Assembly: GCA_036346405.1 (NCBI GenBank)
Contig: CM070562.1
Coordinates: 100,674,784-100,738,783, forward strand
Origin: Phyllostachys edulis
Lineage: Eukaryota; Streptophyta; Magnoliopsida; Poales; Poaceae
Length of the DNA stretch: 64,000 nt
Direction of reading: 5' to 3'
The notes under the pieces were generated by a model, which was not told where the DNA came from, made no database searches, and saw nothing but the letters and a program-made list of their open reading frames with translations. The position numbers were made by a program, and so were the translations under genes. Positions 1-11,287 of the stretch are shown here, piece by piece; the stretch's first letter is position 1, and every line of letters starts with the position of its first letter.

Positions 1-257
1 TTTGTGTACGTGGTATATAATACAGCGAGCAAAAACTGGCTATACGAAATGGTTTTTCAACGCTCACTTTAAAGTTAAAAAATGGAGTGAATATATACAT
101 GTGAGGCCTGGCTCGTAACTCTGAAAAAGTGGAAAGAGGGCGTCGCATGGTAAGATGTGTTGGCTCGCTCATCAGAATGACATCAAGTTCGAGTGTTGTA
201 GTGAGCCCCTACAACAGGGGTGAGTTTTTTATGGCGCACATACGACGCCCAGTCCAA
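1..257. other. Flanking sequence, no gene seen
   Basis: No recognisable coding, RNA or repeat structure was found here. It is the left flank of the large inverted repeat that begins at about 258. Confidence 0.5.
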
Positions 258-1115
258 CAAGGAATTTTTGGCTGATACGAACGATTTGCGAACCATATTT
301 ACAGTTTTAACTGTATATAGTATGTATTTATAGAAATAGCTACTTGGCGCCAGTGGTGGTCGTTCACACCTGACACCTGCATGTGTGCGGCTGGCGGCGT
401 GCTGCAGGGCGTGCAAGCGGCCGTCTTGCCCGCCGCGACCCCGCCACATCAGCAGGCCAAAATGGCTGGCGCATAGCCACCATGCGCCAGCCAATAGTTA
501 AATAGGTTAGTTTAATTAGAGTTAGGTTAGTTAATTAGGTTAGTTAGGTTAGTTTTAGGCTTAAATTTGGAGGAATTTTAAAATATAGCAAATGAGTCTA
601 AAAAATTATGATTTTTTTTGTGGAGCATCCTGACACTGTGTACTTGCTTGTGTAAATTTTTCATAATTTTATTTGTTCAAAATTGTTATCGCTATTTCGT
701 ATAAGTGTCATGTTCGTATGAATCAATAAATGAAGAAAATGAGCTCAAAAAATTATGAATTTTATTTTGTAGGGTCCTCACGCAATGGACTTGATTGTTT
801 AATGTTTTGGCAAATTTATATGTGTTACTGTCGATTTGTTACGAAAAATTAGGATTTAGGTCGCGAAAATTTGATTTTAGGTTTGAAATTAGGGTTTCAT
901 GATTTCATGTCTTGGAATGATTAAAAACCTCGCGGTGGCCATTTTTCCTCTAGTCCTCCTCCTCCTCCTCACTTCTGTCGCCTCGTTCGAAATTTGGTAT
1001 GCCAACGCGACTCTGCTTCTGCTTTCATTATAAATCTTGAACTCTGGCGCTCGCTCTTCGCTCATCTCAATTGCATTTTGATTCTCGTTCTTGCGGCCGA
1101 TTCTTGCGATCGTCG

Positions 1116-2030
1116 GGAGGTCAAGGGATGTCAAGGGAGGTCACGGGGATCTCGGGAGGTCTAGAGAGTCACGGGAGGTCAAGGGAGGTCTTGGGAGGTC
1201 GCGGGATGTCGCGGGAGGTCTCGGGAGGTCACGGGAGGTCTAGAGAGGTCTCGGGAGGTCTCAAGAGGCACCGAGACCCCCCGAGACCTCCCGAGACCTC
1301 CCAAGCACTAGTATCCATGAATTTTTGGGAGGTCTCGGGAGGCCACGGGAGGTATCGAGAGGTCTAGGGAGGTCCCGTCCTAGACCTCCCTAGACCTCCC
1401 GTGACCTCCCGAGACCTCCCTTGACATCCCGACGATCGCAAGAATGAGAATCGAAATGCAATTGAGATGAGCGAAGAGCGATGACCTCCCTAGACCTCTC
1501 GAGACCTCCTGAGACTGCCCGAGACCTCCCGAGACCCCCGTGACCTCCCGAGACCTCCCGCGACCTCCCGTGACTTCCCGAGACCTCCCTTGACCTCCTA
1601 TGACCTCCCAAGACCTCCCGAGACCTCCCTAGACCTCCCGTGACCTCTCGAGACCTCCCTAGACCTCCCAAGACTTCTCGGTACCTCCCGTGGCCTCCCG
1701 AGGCCTCCCGAGACCTCCCGTGACCTCCATAGACCTCCCGAGACCTCCCGTGACCTTCCGAGACCTCCCGAGACCTCCCGCGATCTCTCGCGACTTCCCG
1801 AGACCTCCCTTGATCTCCTATGACCTCCCGTGACCTCCCGAGACCTCCCGCGACCTCCCAAGACCCCCCGTGACCTCCCTTGACATCCCTTGACCTCCCA
1901 ACGATCGCAACAATAGTCGCAAGAATGAGAATCGAAATGCAATTGAGATGAGCAAAGAGCGAGTGCCAGAGTTTGGTATTTATAGCCGAGCGGAGCCCTA
2001 GACCTCCCGTGACCTCCCGAGACCTCCGCG
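1116..2030. repeat. GGGAGGTC minisatellite, folded back
   Basis: A degenerate roughly 10-bp unit (CGGGAGGTCT/A) runs in the GGAGGTC orientation from 1116 to about 1376 (with a short flipped stretch near 1269-1310). It then runs in the opposite GACCTCC orientation from 1381 to about 2030, interrupted by non-repeat modules at about 1425-1482 and 1893-1995. Reading frames across it give artificial repeats of the type SREVSGGLGR, which I do not regard as genes. It forms the loop and inner arms of the large hairpin. Confidence 0.9.
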
Positions 2031-2452
2031 AGGTTTTTTTTAATCATTCCAAGACACATGAAATCATGAAACCCTAATTTCCGAAACCTAAAATCGAAAT
2101 TTTCGCGACCTAAATCCTAATTTTTCAGAACAGTACGACAGAACATATATAAATTTGCCAAAATATTACACAATCAAGTCTACTACGTGAGGACCCTACA
2201 AAATAAAATTCATAATTTTTTGAGCTCATTTTCTTTATTTATTGATTCATACGAACATGACACTTATACGAAATAGCGATAACAATTCTGAACAAATAAA
2301 ATTATGAAAAATTTACACAAGCAAGTAGACGGTGTTAGGATGCTCCACAAAACAATTCATAATTTTTTGGACTCATTTGCTATATTTTAAAATTCCTCCA
2401 AATTTCAGCCTAAAACTAACCTAACTCTAATTAAACTAACCTACCTAACTAT

Positions 2453-2483
2453 TGGCTGGCGCATGGTGGCCATGCGCCAGCCA
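2453..2483. repeat. 31-bp near-perfect palindrome
   Basis: TGGCTGGCGCATGG is followed after three bases by CATGCGCCAGCCA, its inverse. A diverged partner lies at about 462-493 in the left arm of the large inverted repeat. It would form a small hairpin within each arm. Confidence 0.8.
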
Positions 2484-3222
2484 TTTTGTCCTGTTGATGT
2501 GGCGGGGGTCGCGGTAGGCGCCTGCCTGCTGCCCGCCGTGGCGAGGTGTCATGACAGCCATACAAGCGCCTGTGGCCGTGCTCGGCGTGGCTATTCTGCA
2601 AATACATGTTGTATCGGTTAAAAGCATAAATCTGGTTATAAGCCGTAGTATCGGCCAAAAATTCTCCAACAAGAGCTCACGTATACTTATGGGTGCTAAT
2701 GGGTTGGGTTCGTTTGGGCTCTATAGGTTGAATTTTGATTTGGGTCTATTTGGACGGGTTAAAACAGGTTAAGTTGTGGAGGTGGGTTCAGTCAGTGTAG
2801 GTTGCCTGATGAAACGGGTTGGTATGGGGTGAGTTGGGTTTTGTAATGGCCACCTGAATTAGGTTCAACCCACAGGTTGAACCCGTGGGCTCTCAACCCA
2901 CTTGACTCCGGCCTACTTCGGGCTAAAGCGAGGCAACTTCGGCAGCTTAGCGATGTCAATGGTCGGAGCAGGTCCATTCATTGTGAAGCTCCAGCCAAGA
3001 ATGTAGTGTCGTGAGTTGAATTAGCCCGTCGCCGACGAGAAGCCCACATGCGCCATGTCGGTGAGCATCGTGGAGAGGTCGTAGGTGGTAGATGTTGTAT
3101 TGTGAGGGGTGTTTGGTAACTTCTCAGCTTGAGGAAAAGTTCAAATAGAAAAGAAAAGGGTAATAGAGTGGGCCCACTTGTCATAGGGTTAAGGGAGAGG
3201 ATAAGGTCTTGTGACCTTTTCT

Positions 3223-3720
3223 TCAACCGATTGAGGAAGGAGGCTTTGGGGGCTTTGGTTCTTGGCTTTGGCCCAGAGGCATCGGCGCGTGCGTGATGGG
3301 GCTGGCGAGTCCGTCGGCTTGGGCGCGTTCTGCAGCTTCCGTTGGTAGCGATTGCATCCCCTTTTCCTTCTCTTTAAAGTCTGGCTCTCTCTCTTCTTTT
3401 CTCACCCGTGAGATTAAAAATAACAGATTGTTTTCCCCTTTCTGTATCTGCTGCTTCCTCATTAATCTGGGCTTCCATTTTTGTGGGAAGATCTTGGAGC
3501 TTGTGTGCCACCTTAGCTGATCATCATCTTTGCTGGTGGATTCTGAAGCTACGGGGTCTGAGCTCGCATTGGTTGGCTCTGGATTAAAATTGGTGGAGGA
3601 AGAGGGTTTCAGAACCTTCGGTTTGGTGGTGCTTGGTGAGTGCTTCGGCCAGAGCATTTGCTTGGTGTTCTTGTGCGGCATCCTTCTTGCTTCCTCATCT
3701 TCGCCCTTGGTGTGACCCAT
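3223..3720 (-). other. Unidentified 165-codon open frame
   Basis: An uninterrupted frame opens with ATG at 3720. The product would be charged, low-complexity and rich in Lys, Ser, Pro and Glu, with no motif I recognise. The plus strand of the same stretch reads like a pyrimidine-rich plant 5' leader running into an AT-rich, intron-like region (3840-4550). The frame may therefore be a chance reading of a captured gene fragment on the other strand. No function is assigned. Confidence 0.25.
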
Positions 3721-3839
3721 GGGTGGAGTTCGACATTGTATCTCCGTTGACCTCGTCCTTCACTGTGCCACGGTGGGGCGCTAGGTTTTCTAGGACAGTG
3801 CTTCCCAGCGTGCCTTGTCGGTTGTTCTTCTAGGTAGCT

Positions 3840-4550
3840 TTGAGTGCTATTGACTTAGTGAGTATTTCGTCATTACACAGTTCGGTTGATCCTTTGCATT
3901 TGTGCAGTACTAGTTGTTCATTCATTTAGTGATAGTTATACTCTAGTACTGGAAGAAGTGCAAATTGATAATAGTGCGTTTGCAATCTGCTATGTGATGT
4001 TCTTAGCCATATTCTGATAATTGTTTCAATAACTGATTCAGTCTTTTGAGCTCTTTAATTGAGGTAGCTACCTGCTGTTTGTTCCTGTTATTACTTTCGG
4101 CAGTAGTCAAGAGCATTGGATCCTTTTGTTCAATGGATTGATTAGCTATTAATCTGTTCTGTTTGTCTGATCTTGTGTTGGCAAAAGGCCTCAAGTTTGG
4201 TTTCATTATTTTGATCCAGAATTTCTATTGGCAGTCAGTTGGCTGTTTTAAGAGCTCATAGTCTAAATCTTAGTTATTTGATTCAATTTGTGAAGTATAT
4301 GAGGCTTTAGGGCTGTGATGGCAAGGACTATGTCCTGTGAAACTAGCCTTTTGAGAGCACTCTTTATCTTCAAGAATGTGAGCTTTATGCTGGTTTACGG
4401 TGTACTACTGATTTTTATGATAAGCATATTATTGTCTTTAGATGGCTTGAAAGATTTTCATAGATTCATGTTTTTTGTGTCCATTTAAGATATGCTGGTA
4501 CTATGCTTTATTGTCTCATAATTATGCTAGATTTAATTATGATTATTTGC
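3840..4550. other. AT-rich intron-like stretch, no gene seen
   Basis: T-rich sequence without a sustained frame, of the composition usual for plant introns. It lies between the unidentified frame at 3223-3720 and the lectin receptor kinase fragment, and may be an intron of a captured gene piece. Confidence 0.35.
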
Positions 4551-4559
4551 TAAAACTGC

Positions 4560-4978
4560 ACTTTTAACAACAGTAGAGAGCAGCGGCCTGGTGGGTGGCC
4601 ATTCTGAGGGGAGCCAAGGTGACATTGAACGTGACGGAGAAGTTGTAGCTGCCCGGACGATGAAGAGGACGATGTTGTGGCATGAGCGTCGGGCTCGAAG
4701 GCGAAGGGCGCCAAACACGAAGAGGCCCGAGAGGGACCGCATGCCATGCCGTTGACATCGGCGTCTTGAATTCTGAGCCACCGGCTCGTGGGAGCGGAAC
4801 ATGGCCGAATGGATGGCATGGGCCTTCTGTCGAAGCGTGCCGTTGGTGAGCTCGAGCAAGATGGTGGGCATGACCACATCGCGCCGTCGAGGGTGAGGTT
4901 GGCGCCGGCGAAACCAGAGTAGGAGAACTGGGCACCGCTTCCATTGCTGCAGTTGACAATGTTGATGTCGACGAGCAG
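4560..4978 (-). pseudogene. L-type lectin receptor kinase fragment (pseudogene)
   Basis: On the minus strand the start of an L-type (legume-like) lectin ectodomain is recognisable: FSYSGFAGANLTLDGA, then in a second frame LLELTNGTLRQKAHAIHS, then short pieces resembling the FVFG strand and the DVNGMA region. In the family this extracellular domain follows a signal peptide and precedes a membrane span and a Ser/Thr kinase. Here only about 130 codons of lectin domain remain, in at least two frames, with neither the membrane segment nor the kinase. The signal-peptide side is cut by the insertion at 4979, and a few more bases of the gene may follow at 5806. It is a dead fragment, probably carried by the surrounding transposon. 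The family call rests on the NLTLDGA and LTNGT motifs. Confidence 0.75.
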
Positions 4979-5365
4979 CAGTGGCGGAGCCACATTAGAG
5001 TATGGGGGTACAGTTGCACCCCCAAAATTTTTGAATGCAAATCTTAGAGGTTGGACGGCCAATGGCCTTGAAACTCGTGAACAAGTCTCTCTCTCTCTCT
5101 CTCTCTCTCTCTATGTGCTCCTCGATCCAACACTACATACCATGGCGAAAAAACATGTTCCTGCACTGAGGGATCCCTCGTCTCATCTTTTTTTTCACTG
5201 CATGTGGCAGGCAAGCAAGAATAGTCTGGGCAGAGATCGCTGGCAGGCGATTCAATTGACACCAGAGAACATATCTGATAGCATGATGGGTAGACGATGG
5301 CGAGCCACACTAGTGCATGGGGGTATAGTTGCACTTCCAAAATTTTTGCATGTAAACTTTTTATA

Positions 5366-5422
<57 letters not shown>

Positions 5423-5797
5423 TAATACACAGACTATACAATGAATTATATTGTGTTATTCTTAACAATCAATAGTCGTGACCCACCAACACAAGCAATA
5501 TTTTGTGATGTCGGTTGTACTAGAAACATGTAATTTATTCCACTTGAACCTTTACTATGTCATTTAAACTTTTATATTGAAATATGACATTTAAGTTCGC
5601 ACCTTTATGCACACACGAGTGCGCTTTCAATAGATATTTTGTAAGGTCACGGATTTATTCCCGGCCTCCGTCTTTCTAGACATGTGATATGAGGCGCACT
5701 CACGCGTGTGTGTGGTGGGATGTGTGCATATGTATCTTCTTTGTAATCGTAAAAAAAAGTTTACACCCCCATCGGCGAAATTCTGGCTCCGCCACTG
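4979..5797. mobile_element. Non-autonomous hAT-like element, 819 bp, 8-bp TSD
   Basis: The element starts CAGTGGCGGAGCCAC and ends TGGCTCCGCCACTG, inverted ends typical of hAT elements. It is flanked by a perfect ACGAGCAG duplication (4971-4978 and 5798-5805). It encodes nothing recognisable. It holds (TC)n at 5086-5112, (AT)n at about 5369-5419, and a second internal copy of its own left end at about 5299-5355. It splits the lectin receptor kinase fragment. Confidence 0.88.
5369..5419. repeat. (AT)n microsatellite
   Basis: About 50 bp of uninterrupted AT repeat inside the hAT-like element. A shorter (TC)n tract of 27 bp lies upstream at 5086-5112. Confidence 0.95.
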
Positions 5798-6237
5798 ACG
5801 AGCAGGGAGCACAATACTTGGAATATGGGTTGGAATATGCGTTCAACCCATTTATGTGATTTGGGTTGGGTGGGTTTGGATGGAAGTATTGTGTGGGTTG
5901 GATTGATTTGTGAGAGCTACTATTTGGGTTGAGTAGGGCTGGGTTTTCTTTATTTTATTATGTGGATATGGTTATGTTTGGGTTGGGTTCACATGGCCAG
6001 TAGCACCTACATATACTATATTCCATGGCACGCCACATGAAGCCACGTGAAGAGATGATTTGAGTTGGATAATTGCCATACAATGTGTTTGGGATTAGAT
6101 TAGCCCTCTATTATTTCACATGACAATAGCTCGACCGCAGAGGGTACAGCCTGTGGGACACAAGTGGATGACTGTCAGATTCTTGTTGGCCAACGGTTGG
6201 AATATATGTCCCCGACACGAGTCGTTAATTCGGTTAC

Positions 6238-6309
6238 AAACAAGAACGGAGTTACAGCCTTGTACATGGGATCAAACAAGAACGGAGTTACAGCACTGTA
6301 CATGGGATC
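6238..6309. repeat. 36-bp tandem duplication
   Basis: Two adjacent 36-bp units (6238-6273 and 6274-6309), each starting AAACAAGAACGGAGTTACAG and differing at two positions. No gene context is visible. Confidence 0.9.
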
Positions 6310-9300
6310 CCAAACGTTTCGAAGCGAGAGAGGTGCTTCAGTACTATTCCACGGCCATGTTCTTCTCCGCCGCAGCTGTAACCACTATTTGCGACACAAG
6401 ACTAGTCCAAAGTCCAAACAAAATTGTGCGTCCAAACCAGCATGATCCGCTGTATCTATTGTCACGTCTCTAAATTCTGGGAATGTTAAACTCTTTACAA
6501 CCGTCCAGGATGTGTAGTTGCGAAGTAAGCAGTGTCTCAAGCAAGCTTTCGATCTCAACAAAAGCCAACCTTTTATTACTTAAGATTAAGACTTTAACAA
6601 CCAGTTTTGACACTGACACGGACATCCAAGCCCAAAGTTAATATAATACAAGACAAAAGAACTTCTAACCACAGGCACACTTGAGTGCGGCTGAGACCTA
6701 ATAACAGTAGTCGTTGCCATTCGTAGGTCCACCAAAATCCTGTTCAACCAGATCCTCTGCATTTTCCCTGGTTTCTTCTGTAGATTGTTTGCAGATTATG
6801 CAAGAACAAGTACAACTACCGTACTCAACAAGCCACATGGAAAAGCTAAATAATTACATGCAAGAAGTTCAAAGGATGGTTAGGTTTTACCTTAACAGGC
6901 ATATTTGGATGCAATTTGCAGTTAAACCGGTTTACAAAAGCAGAAACGATAATACATAATAACAACCGGGGGTCTCAACAAACCACAATTACCAACTTAC
7001 CATCTCCAAAACTCTACTTATGCCTCATGTACTTTGGAATCACCCATTAACACGGCTTCATTAGCAGGAAGCACGACGTATTCAAATAACATTGATTTTC
7101 ACTCTGCGAGAGTTGCCCAACTTTACCCACGATATCACAAACTCACATTGCCACGCAACATGTTTGCGCTGGCCGAGTTAGGATAACAAAGCCTTTTCAA
7201 CGCTCAACCTTTTCTAGCTTCTACGGTGAGTTTTAACTCCATCTGACCCTAGGGAGACTCCACCGGCCCGATGGATCTTGCAACCCTATCTTGACGGCAC
7301 TCCTCTGTTGTGTGTAGAACTCAAGAGTGTCCCTTCAGGCCCACTCTGTCACACCCAGTTCATAACTACTCTATCACACAAGAGCGATTACCTTTCGATA
7401 GATATTCAATCGGATGAGCGATGTACTTAGCGAGGAGTAATGACCACGCATGTGGTTGAGCGGTTTACTGTGTCTGTTACTTGGCACAAGGTTCTTGTCC
7501 TTACTTGTCATCCAGTGAGGCAATGACCCAACTTTCGGTTGTCCACCTCTAGATCTCAATGATGACTCACTTTTAACCCAAGTCTATTGGGTTGTCCAAC
7601 TTAATGGACACAACCCTCAACTCTCCACCAAAACTATTAGCGAACCGCCAATACTGCTTTTGATTGATGAACACAATTGAGTGACAAAGCTATTTATATA
7701 GATAGTATTTTATGTGAACTTGTCAAGGTGAATATGCCCTACAAGTGTTGGGTGGGTTTGTATGTAGGGTAATAGGAATTATCTAATTATCATGGCATTC
7801 CAAAGTATTATTTCAATAATTAAAGTAATTGGCTCAAATACAATAATGAAAGTATCAATATAAATATATGACATGTGAGTTCAACATGTTCAAGGAATGC
7901 AACTTGCCTTCTTGCACAAAATCCTGTGGATGCTGGTCTTGTCCGTCTTACAGGCGTCTGATGCGTCTAGATCGTAACCTAACGAGAAGCAATGCAATAA
8001 AAAGAAACCAAGTAAAAACTAGCTCAACAAGGAAAGAGCCGAAAGCGACAAGCAAGTAAATAAAACCAAAAAGAGACTTAAAGGAAGGTGGTGTGGGTTG
8101 ATGGGATTTATCTGGTGTTTGTTCGAACTGGAAGGAGTTTGAGATTTGGATCCAACTACAACAAAAATATTGTAAAGGATTAAAGTAATCTAAAGGAAGG
8201 TGGGAATATTTGTTTGGAGCTTGGTATAGTGAGCAGTCAAGAATAGGCTTTACGGGCTCGAGGCGATCGAAAATGACATATAATGTCAAATTAGGGTTTT
8301 GGGCGAAAATTGCCAGATAATGAATAGTATTAAAATACTATTCATACATGACAATGGATCAGTGAAAGGCAATTGAAATTTGTGTTTAGCTGAATCGGAC
8401 TGTAGCTAGGGTTTACTATTTTTGGCTAATGAATAATGTGTATAATTGAAATAGGAATTTCAAATTTTAATCGGAATGAACAGTAAATGAATTTACTGTG
8501 CACGAAACGATGCGAGCCGTTTTAGGTGAAACGATGAAATGGCCGAGCCGTTTTTCTGACGAAGGCCCAAACCAGCTCGGCCTCGGCCTTTAAGGCCGGA
8601 GGCCCAAAGGTCAGGCCTCGCCTCATCATGAAGCAAGGAGAGGAGAACGTGCGATGTGTGTGCCTATGCAGAGGAGGAAGGCGAGTGGAACCTGCTGCTC
8701 ACCAAGCATGTGGCGACAATGATGGCAACCAAGAACAAGCGAAGAAGCACATGAGCTCATGGAGTAAGTCTCTCTCTAGGGTTTTCTGGGGTTTGGGGTG
8801 GGGTTCTTGACATGGCGGCGGCTTTGGCTTCCACGGGAAGGAGGAGGGTTTGGGGAAGGCGGTGGGGATGAGGAGAAAGTGGGCGGGTGGCCTTTTATAG
8901 AACCTTGGGCGGTGGGAAGCGGTGGCGGCGGCGGTGCGATAAGGCGGCCATGACAAGGTGGCGAGTGAGGTGGAGCATGGACGATGCGAGGCCAGCCGTG
9001 CTGCGCGTCTTGTCTGTGTGTGTAGGTTAAGGCCCGAGCGGGAGGCGGCGGTATGGGCGGCGGCTTAGGCGCGGCGATGAAGGCACGGTGAGGTGGCGCG
9101 AGGGTGGCAGATGATGTGGGGCACAAGCGTGACGGCGAGAGATTGGGTGGAGGCGGGCTCAAACGAAGACGCGACAAGGAGAAAGCGGAGGAAGAAGGAA
9201 AAGCGGATTTGGGGATTAGGGTTTGGGTTTTGGCAAAATTTGCCGAATTTTGAAATTGGATTTGAAACTGAACTTCAAACTTGAACTCAAATTGAATTTT

Positions 9301-9948
9301 AAATTTTGAATTTTTTTCAGATGTTTCATCCCATGGCCATCACGATTATGTGATCCAGAGGCGATGGCCAACATCCCCTGCATCTGGATGGCATTGCAAG
9401 TAATCGTCCAGGAGGCGCTGCTCTGGTGCTCTTTCATGCATGTGACGTGTGATGACCACCTCGCGACTCGCAGCGCATGCATGTGACCAAAACTCCTCTT
9501 TTGTTTGGACTTTTACGCATGGCACGACACATTCCATGCATCCGCCGATCCGCGCGGCATGGATTGCCTCCTCCATCAGCACAGCAAGCATGCATGCATG
9601 CTAGCTACTTAGCTAGTCGTTAACCTTTTAGGGAAAGAGAGCCAAACTAATCATATTTCAGCCGATACAATCTCTTAAGTTTCTTTTTTCAGAAGCAATT
9701 TCTAGTTAGCTTCTTGTTGTACAAATATTTAATGCTTTTTAAAATGTAAAAAAGGATTGCTACAAAAGTTTATCATTGCTCAAAAGTACCGGCTAGGTGT
9801 CAAAGATCAGTGGTTATTGAATTGCATGGGATCCACATGCCGGTCTTAATAGGTGAATCTAGGCAGGCGGTCAAGTGGATGCCACTTGGTGATGTTGGCC
9901 TCCGACGAAACATCTCTCAGTGCTACCAGGAGATCGACACGATTGAAC
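6310..9948. other. Non-coding stretch, no gene identified
   Basis: No frame here resembles a known protein. From 6480 to about 7900 the sequence is moderate in GC and looks like old retrotransposon or intergenic DNA. About 8520-9230 is GC-rich with GGCGG motifs and reads as a degenerate LTR or leader. It is followed at 9230-9310 by an A/T-rich run of TTGAAATT-like repeats. I could not find paired LTRs, inverted ends or a duplication that would name an element. Confidence 0.4.
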
Positions 9949-10160
9949 TTTTTTTTTTTTTTGAATAGAGCTCCAGATGAGCATATATATAAAGAAGAAG
10001 AAATGACCGGTTTATAAGAAGCTGGACCAAAACCTAAAAAGTCTTGCGGTTTGAGAGAAAAACCGGCAATGACCTCAAACGACAAAACGACCTCAACTCA
10101 AATGCGAGCAGCGCTCACGCCGGAAGACACAACTAGACAATGAGACAAGTCTAACCCAAC
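9949..10160 (-). mobile_element. Possible 3' end of a poly(A) retroposon
   Basis: A run of 14 T at 9949-9962 is followed by GAATAGAGCTCCAGATGAGC and AT-rich sequence. This is how the 3' end of a LINE or other poly(A)-tailed retroposon looks when read in antisense, as for the clearer LINEs later in the window. No coding homology and no target duplication were found, so this is weak. The right limit is arbitrary. Confidence 0.3.
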
Positions 10161-10207
10161 TCAACTTCATGCTAACCAACCAAACAAAGCGACTCCTCAC
10201 AACTCGG

Positions 10208-10335
10208 TCGGCGGAGCCCTGCTCCCACGCCGCACCACTCAATCGGAGGAGCCCCGTTCCCACGCCGCACCTCTCTACCGGCGGAGCCCCGCTCCTACGC
10301 CGCTCCTCTCTGTTGGCGGAGCCCTACTCCCACGA
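10208..10335. repeat. 35-bp minisatellite, 3.6 copies
   Basis: Units begin at 10208, 10243, 10278 and 10313, with core CGGCGGAGCCCCGCTCCCACG. The period is exactly 35 bp through three full copies and the fourth is partial. Confidence 0.9.
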
Positions 10336-11127
10336 TAGAACTTCTGGCCCATGAACAATTCAGTTCTATCCCCAACAGAAGATAGAATTATCCTTCCACT
10401 GGATGTGTGATATACCACTATGACCGATACACATCTGAAACCGTGTTGATGGTTGCCATGTGATAGGTCAGGTGATTACTATTTACTGGGCTCTACATAT
10501 AAACTACTCCATCTTCTAGACTTCTACTATGTAGTATACTAGTTAAAGCTACATTTACAAGGAGAATCTTAGAATTTTAGTGGCATGTATCATGCACCAC
10601 AGATTGGGATCCATGGGGTTACTACTGCACATCTGCAGCTCATGAGCAGACCTCATAAAAATCAGTGTTAATACCGCATAAAGAAATTGAAGTGGTACAT
10701 CACGTGATGGTACTGAAAGAAAGAATGGTCCTTTATGCGTGCCGCCATTGCCACGAGGACCACCGCGGCCAAAAGCGATGCACAGCATGGATCGGCATTC
10801 TTTGGTTTAAATACTCAGTGTCTGCAGCTTTGATCCCATTACATGCCCTTTGGAAAGGTTTTTCACTCCCGCAGGAAGATGCCGTTCTAAGTATTTATAA
10901 CTTCTGTCATTAGTTTAGACAAAAGGACCAGGAATGTTATTCTCCAGTGTACCGCCTATTCGATTACCCATTAGAACGCTGGTATAAAAAGCCTTCAGTG
11001 TGACATGATCAAACCATTGATTTTTTATCAGACAGTCTATAACACCATTTCGATCTTCCACGTTACTCGACCAACCACATAAGCGTGGACCCATGAATGT
11101 CCTCTCAATGAATCTAACGATAATAAA
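10336..11127. other. Non-coding stretch, no gene identified
   Basis: Short open frames occur on both strands (for example minus 10555-10788 and 10915-11190), but none shows a motif, splice structure or family resemblance. I see no repeat ends either. Confidence 0.4.
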
Positions 11128-11129
11128 TA

Positions 11130-11210
11130 CTCCCTTTGGAGTACATATACTTGACGTCAAGACAATAACAATCTGTGCTTGGAACGTCATGTATTGAAAT
11201 ATGGAGGGAG
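11130..11210. mobile_element. Short Stowaway-like MITE
   Basis: An 81-bp segment begins CTCCCTTTGGAG and ends ATGGAGGGAG. It is flanked on both sides by TA, the target duplication of Tc1/mariner-type Stowaway elements. It is shorter than usual and may be a deletion derivative. Confidence 0.55.
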
Positions 11211-11287
11211 TACCTGAATAACCGTTAGCTACACGGTTGGTGCGTAAGAATACACAAGGAGTACTCTATGAAAACTAAAAATAAGTA

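Larger units (their letters stand above)
258..2672. repeat. Giant inverted repeat (foldback element)
   Basis: The sequence from about 258 to 1140 reappears in reverse complement from about 1871 to 2672. The arms match over AT-rich stretches (541-935 against 2035-2440, roughly nine bases in ten by eye) and over a GC-rich outer part at 360-510 against 2440-2590. The outermost recognisable match is the AATTTTTGGC(C/T)GATAC motif near 270 and, inverted, near 2660. A transcript across it would fold into one hairpin. It could be a foldback or long-TIR DNA transposon. I found no transposase and no clear target-site duplication, so the exact ends and the superfamily are open. Confidence 0.85.
2690..6011. 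mobile_element. Candidate non-autonomous hAT with captured gene fragment
   Basis: The left end TGGGTGCTAATGGGTTGGGTT near 2690 has an inverted counterpart at the right end, ...AACCCA-type sequence then TAGCACCTACA, ending at 6011. Both subterminal regions (2690-2960 and 5820-6000) are full of GGGTTGGGT and AACCC motifs. The flanking octamers TATACTTA (2682-2689) and TATACTAT (6012-6019) agree at six of eight positions, as an aged 8-bp hAT duplication might. No transposase is present. Between the ends lie an unidentified frame, an AT-rich intron-like stretch and a lectin receptor kinase fragment. The ends are imperfect, so this is a hypothesis. Confidence 0.35.

Noticed and set aside
500..560. 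TTAGGTTAG repeats resembling telomere sequence
   Set aside because: The plant telomere unit is TTTAGGG; these are irregular and recur inverted at 2410-2445 as part of the hairpin arm.
1071..2059. Open frames of SREVSGGLGR-type repeats on both strands
   Set aside because: They follow directly from translating the GGGAGGTC minisatellite. No start context, splice sites or unique domain supports a gene.
10555..10788. Minus-strand frame with a GRGGPRGNGG segment
   Set aside because: It is short, without family resemblance or splice signals, and with a competing frame on the other strand.
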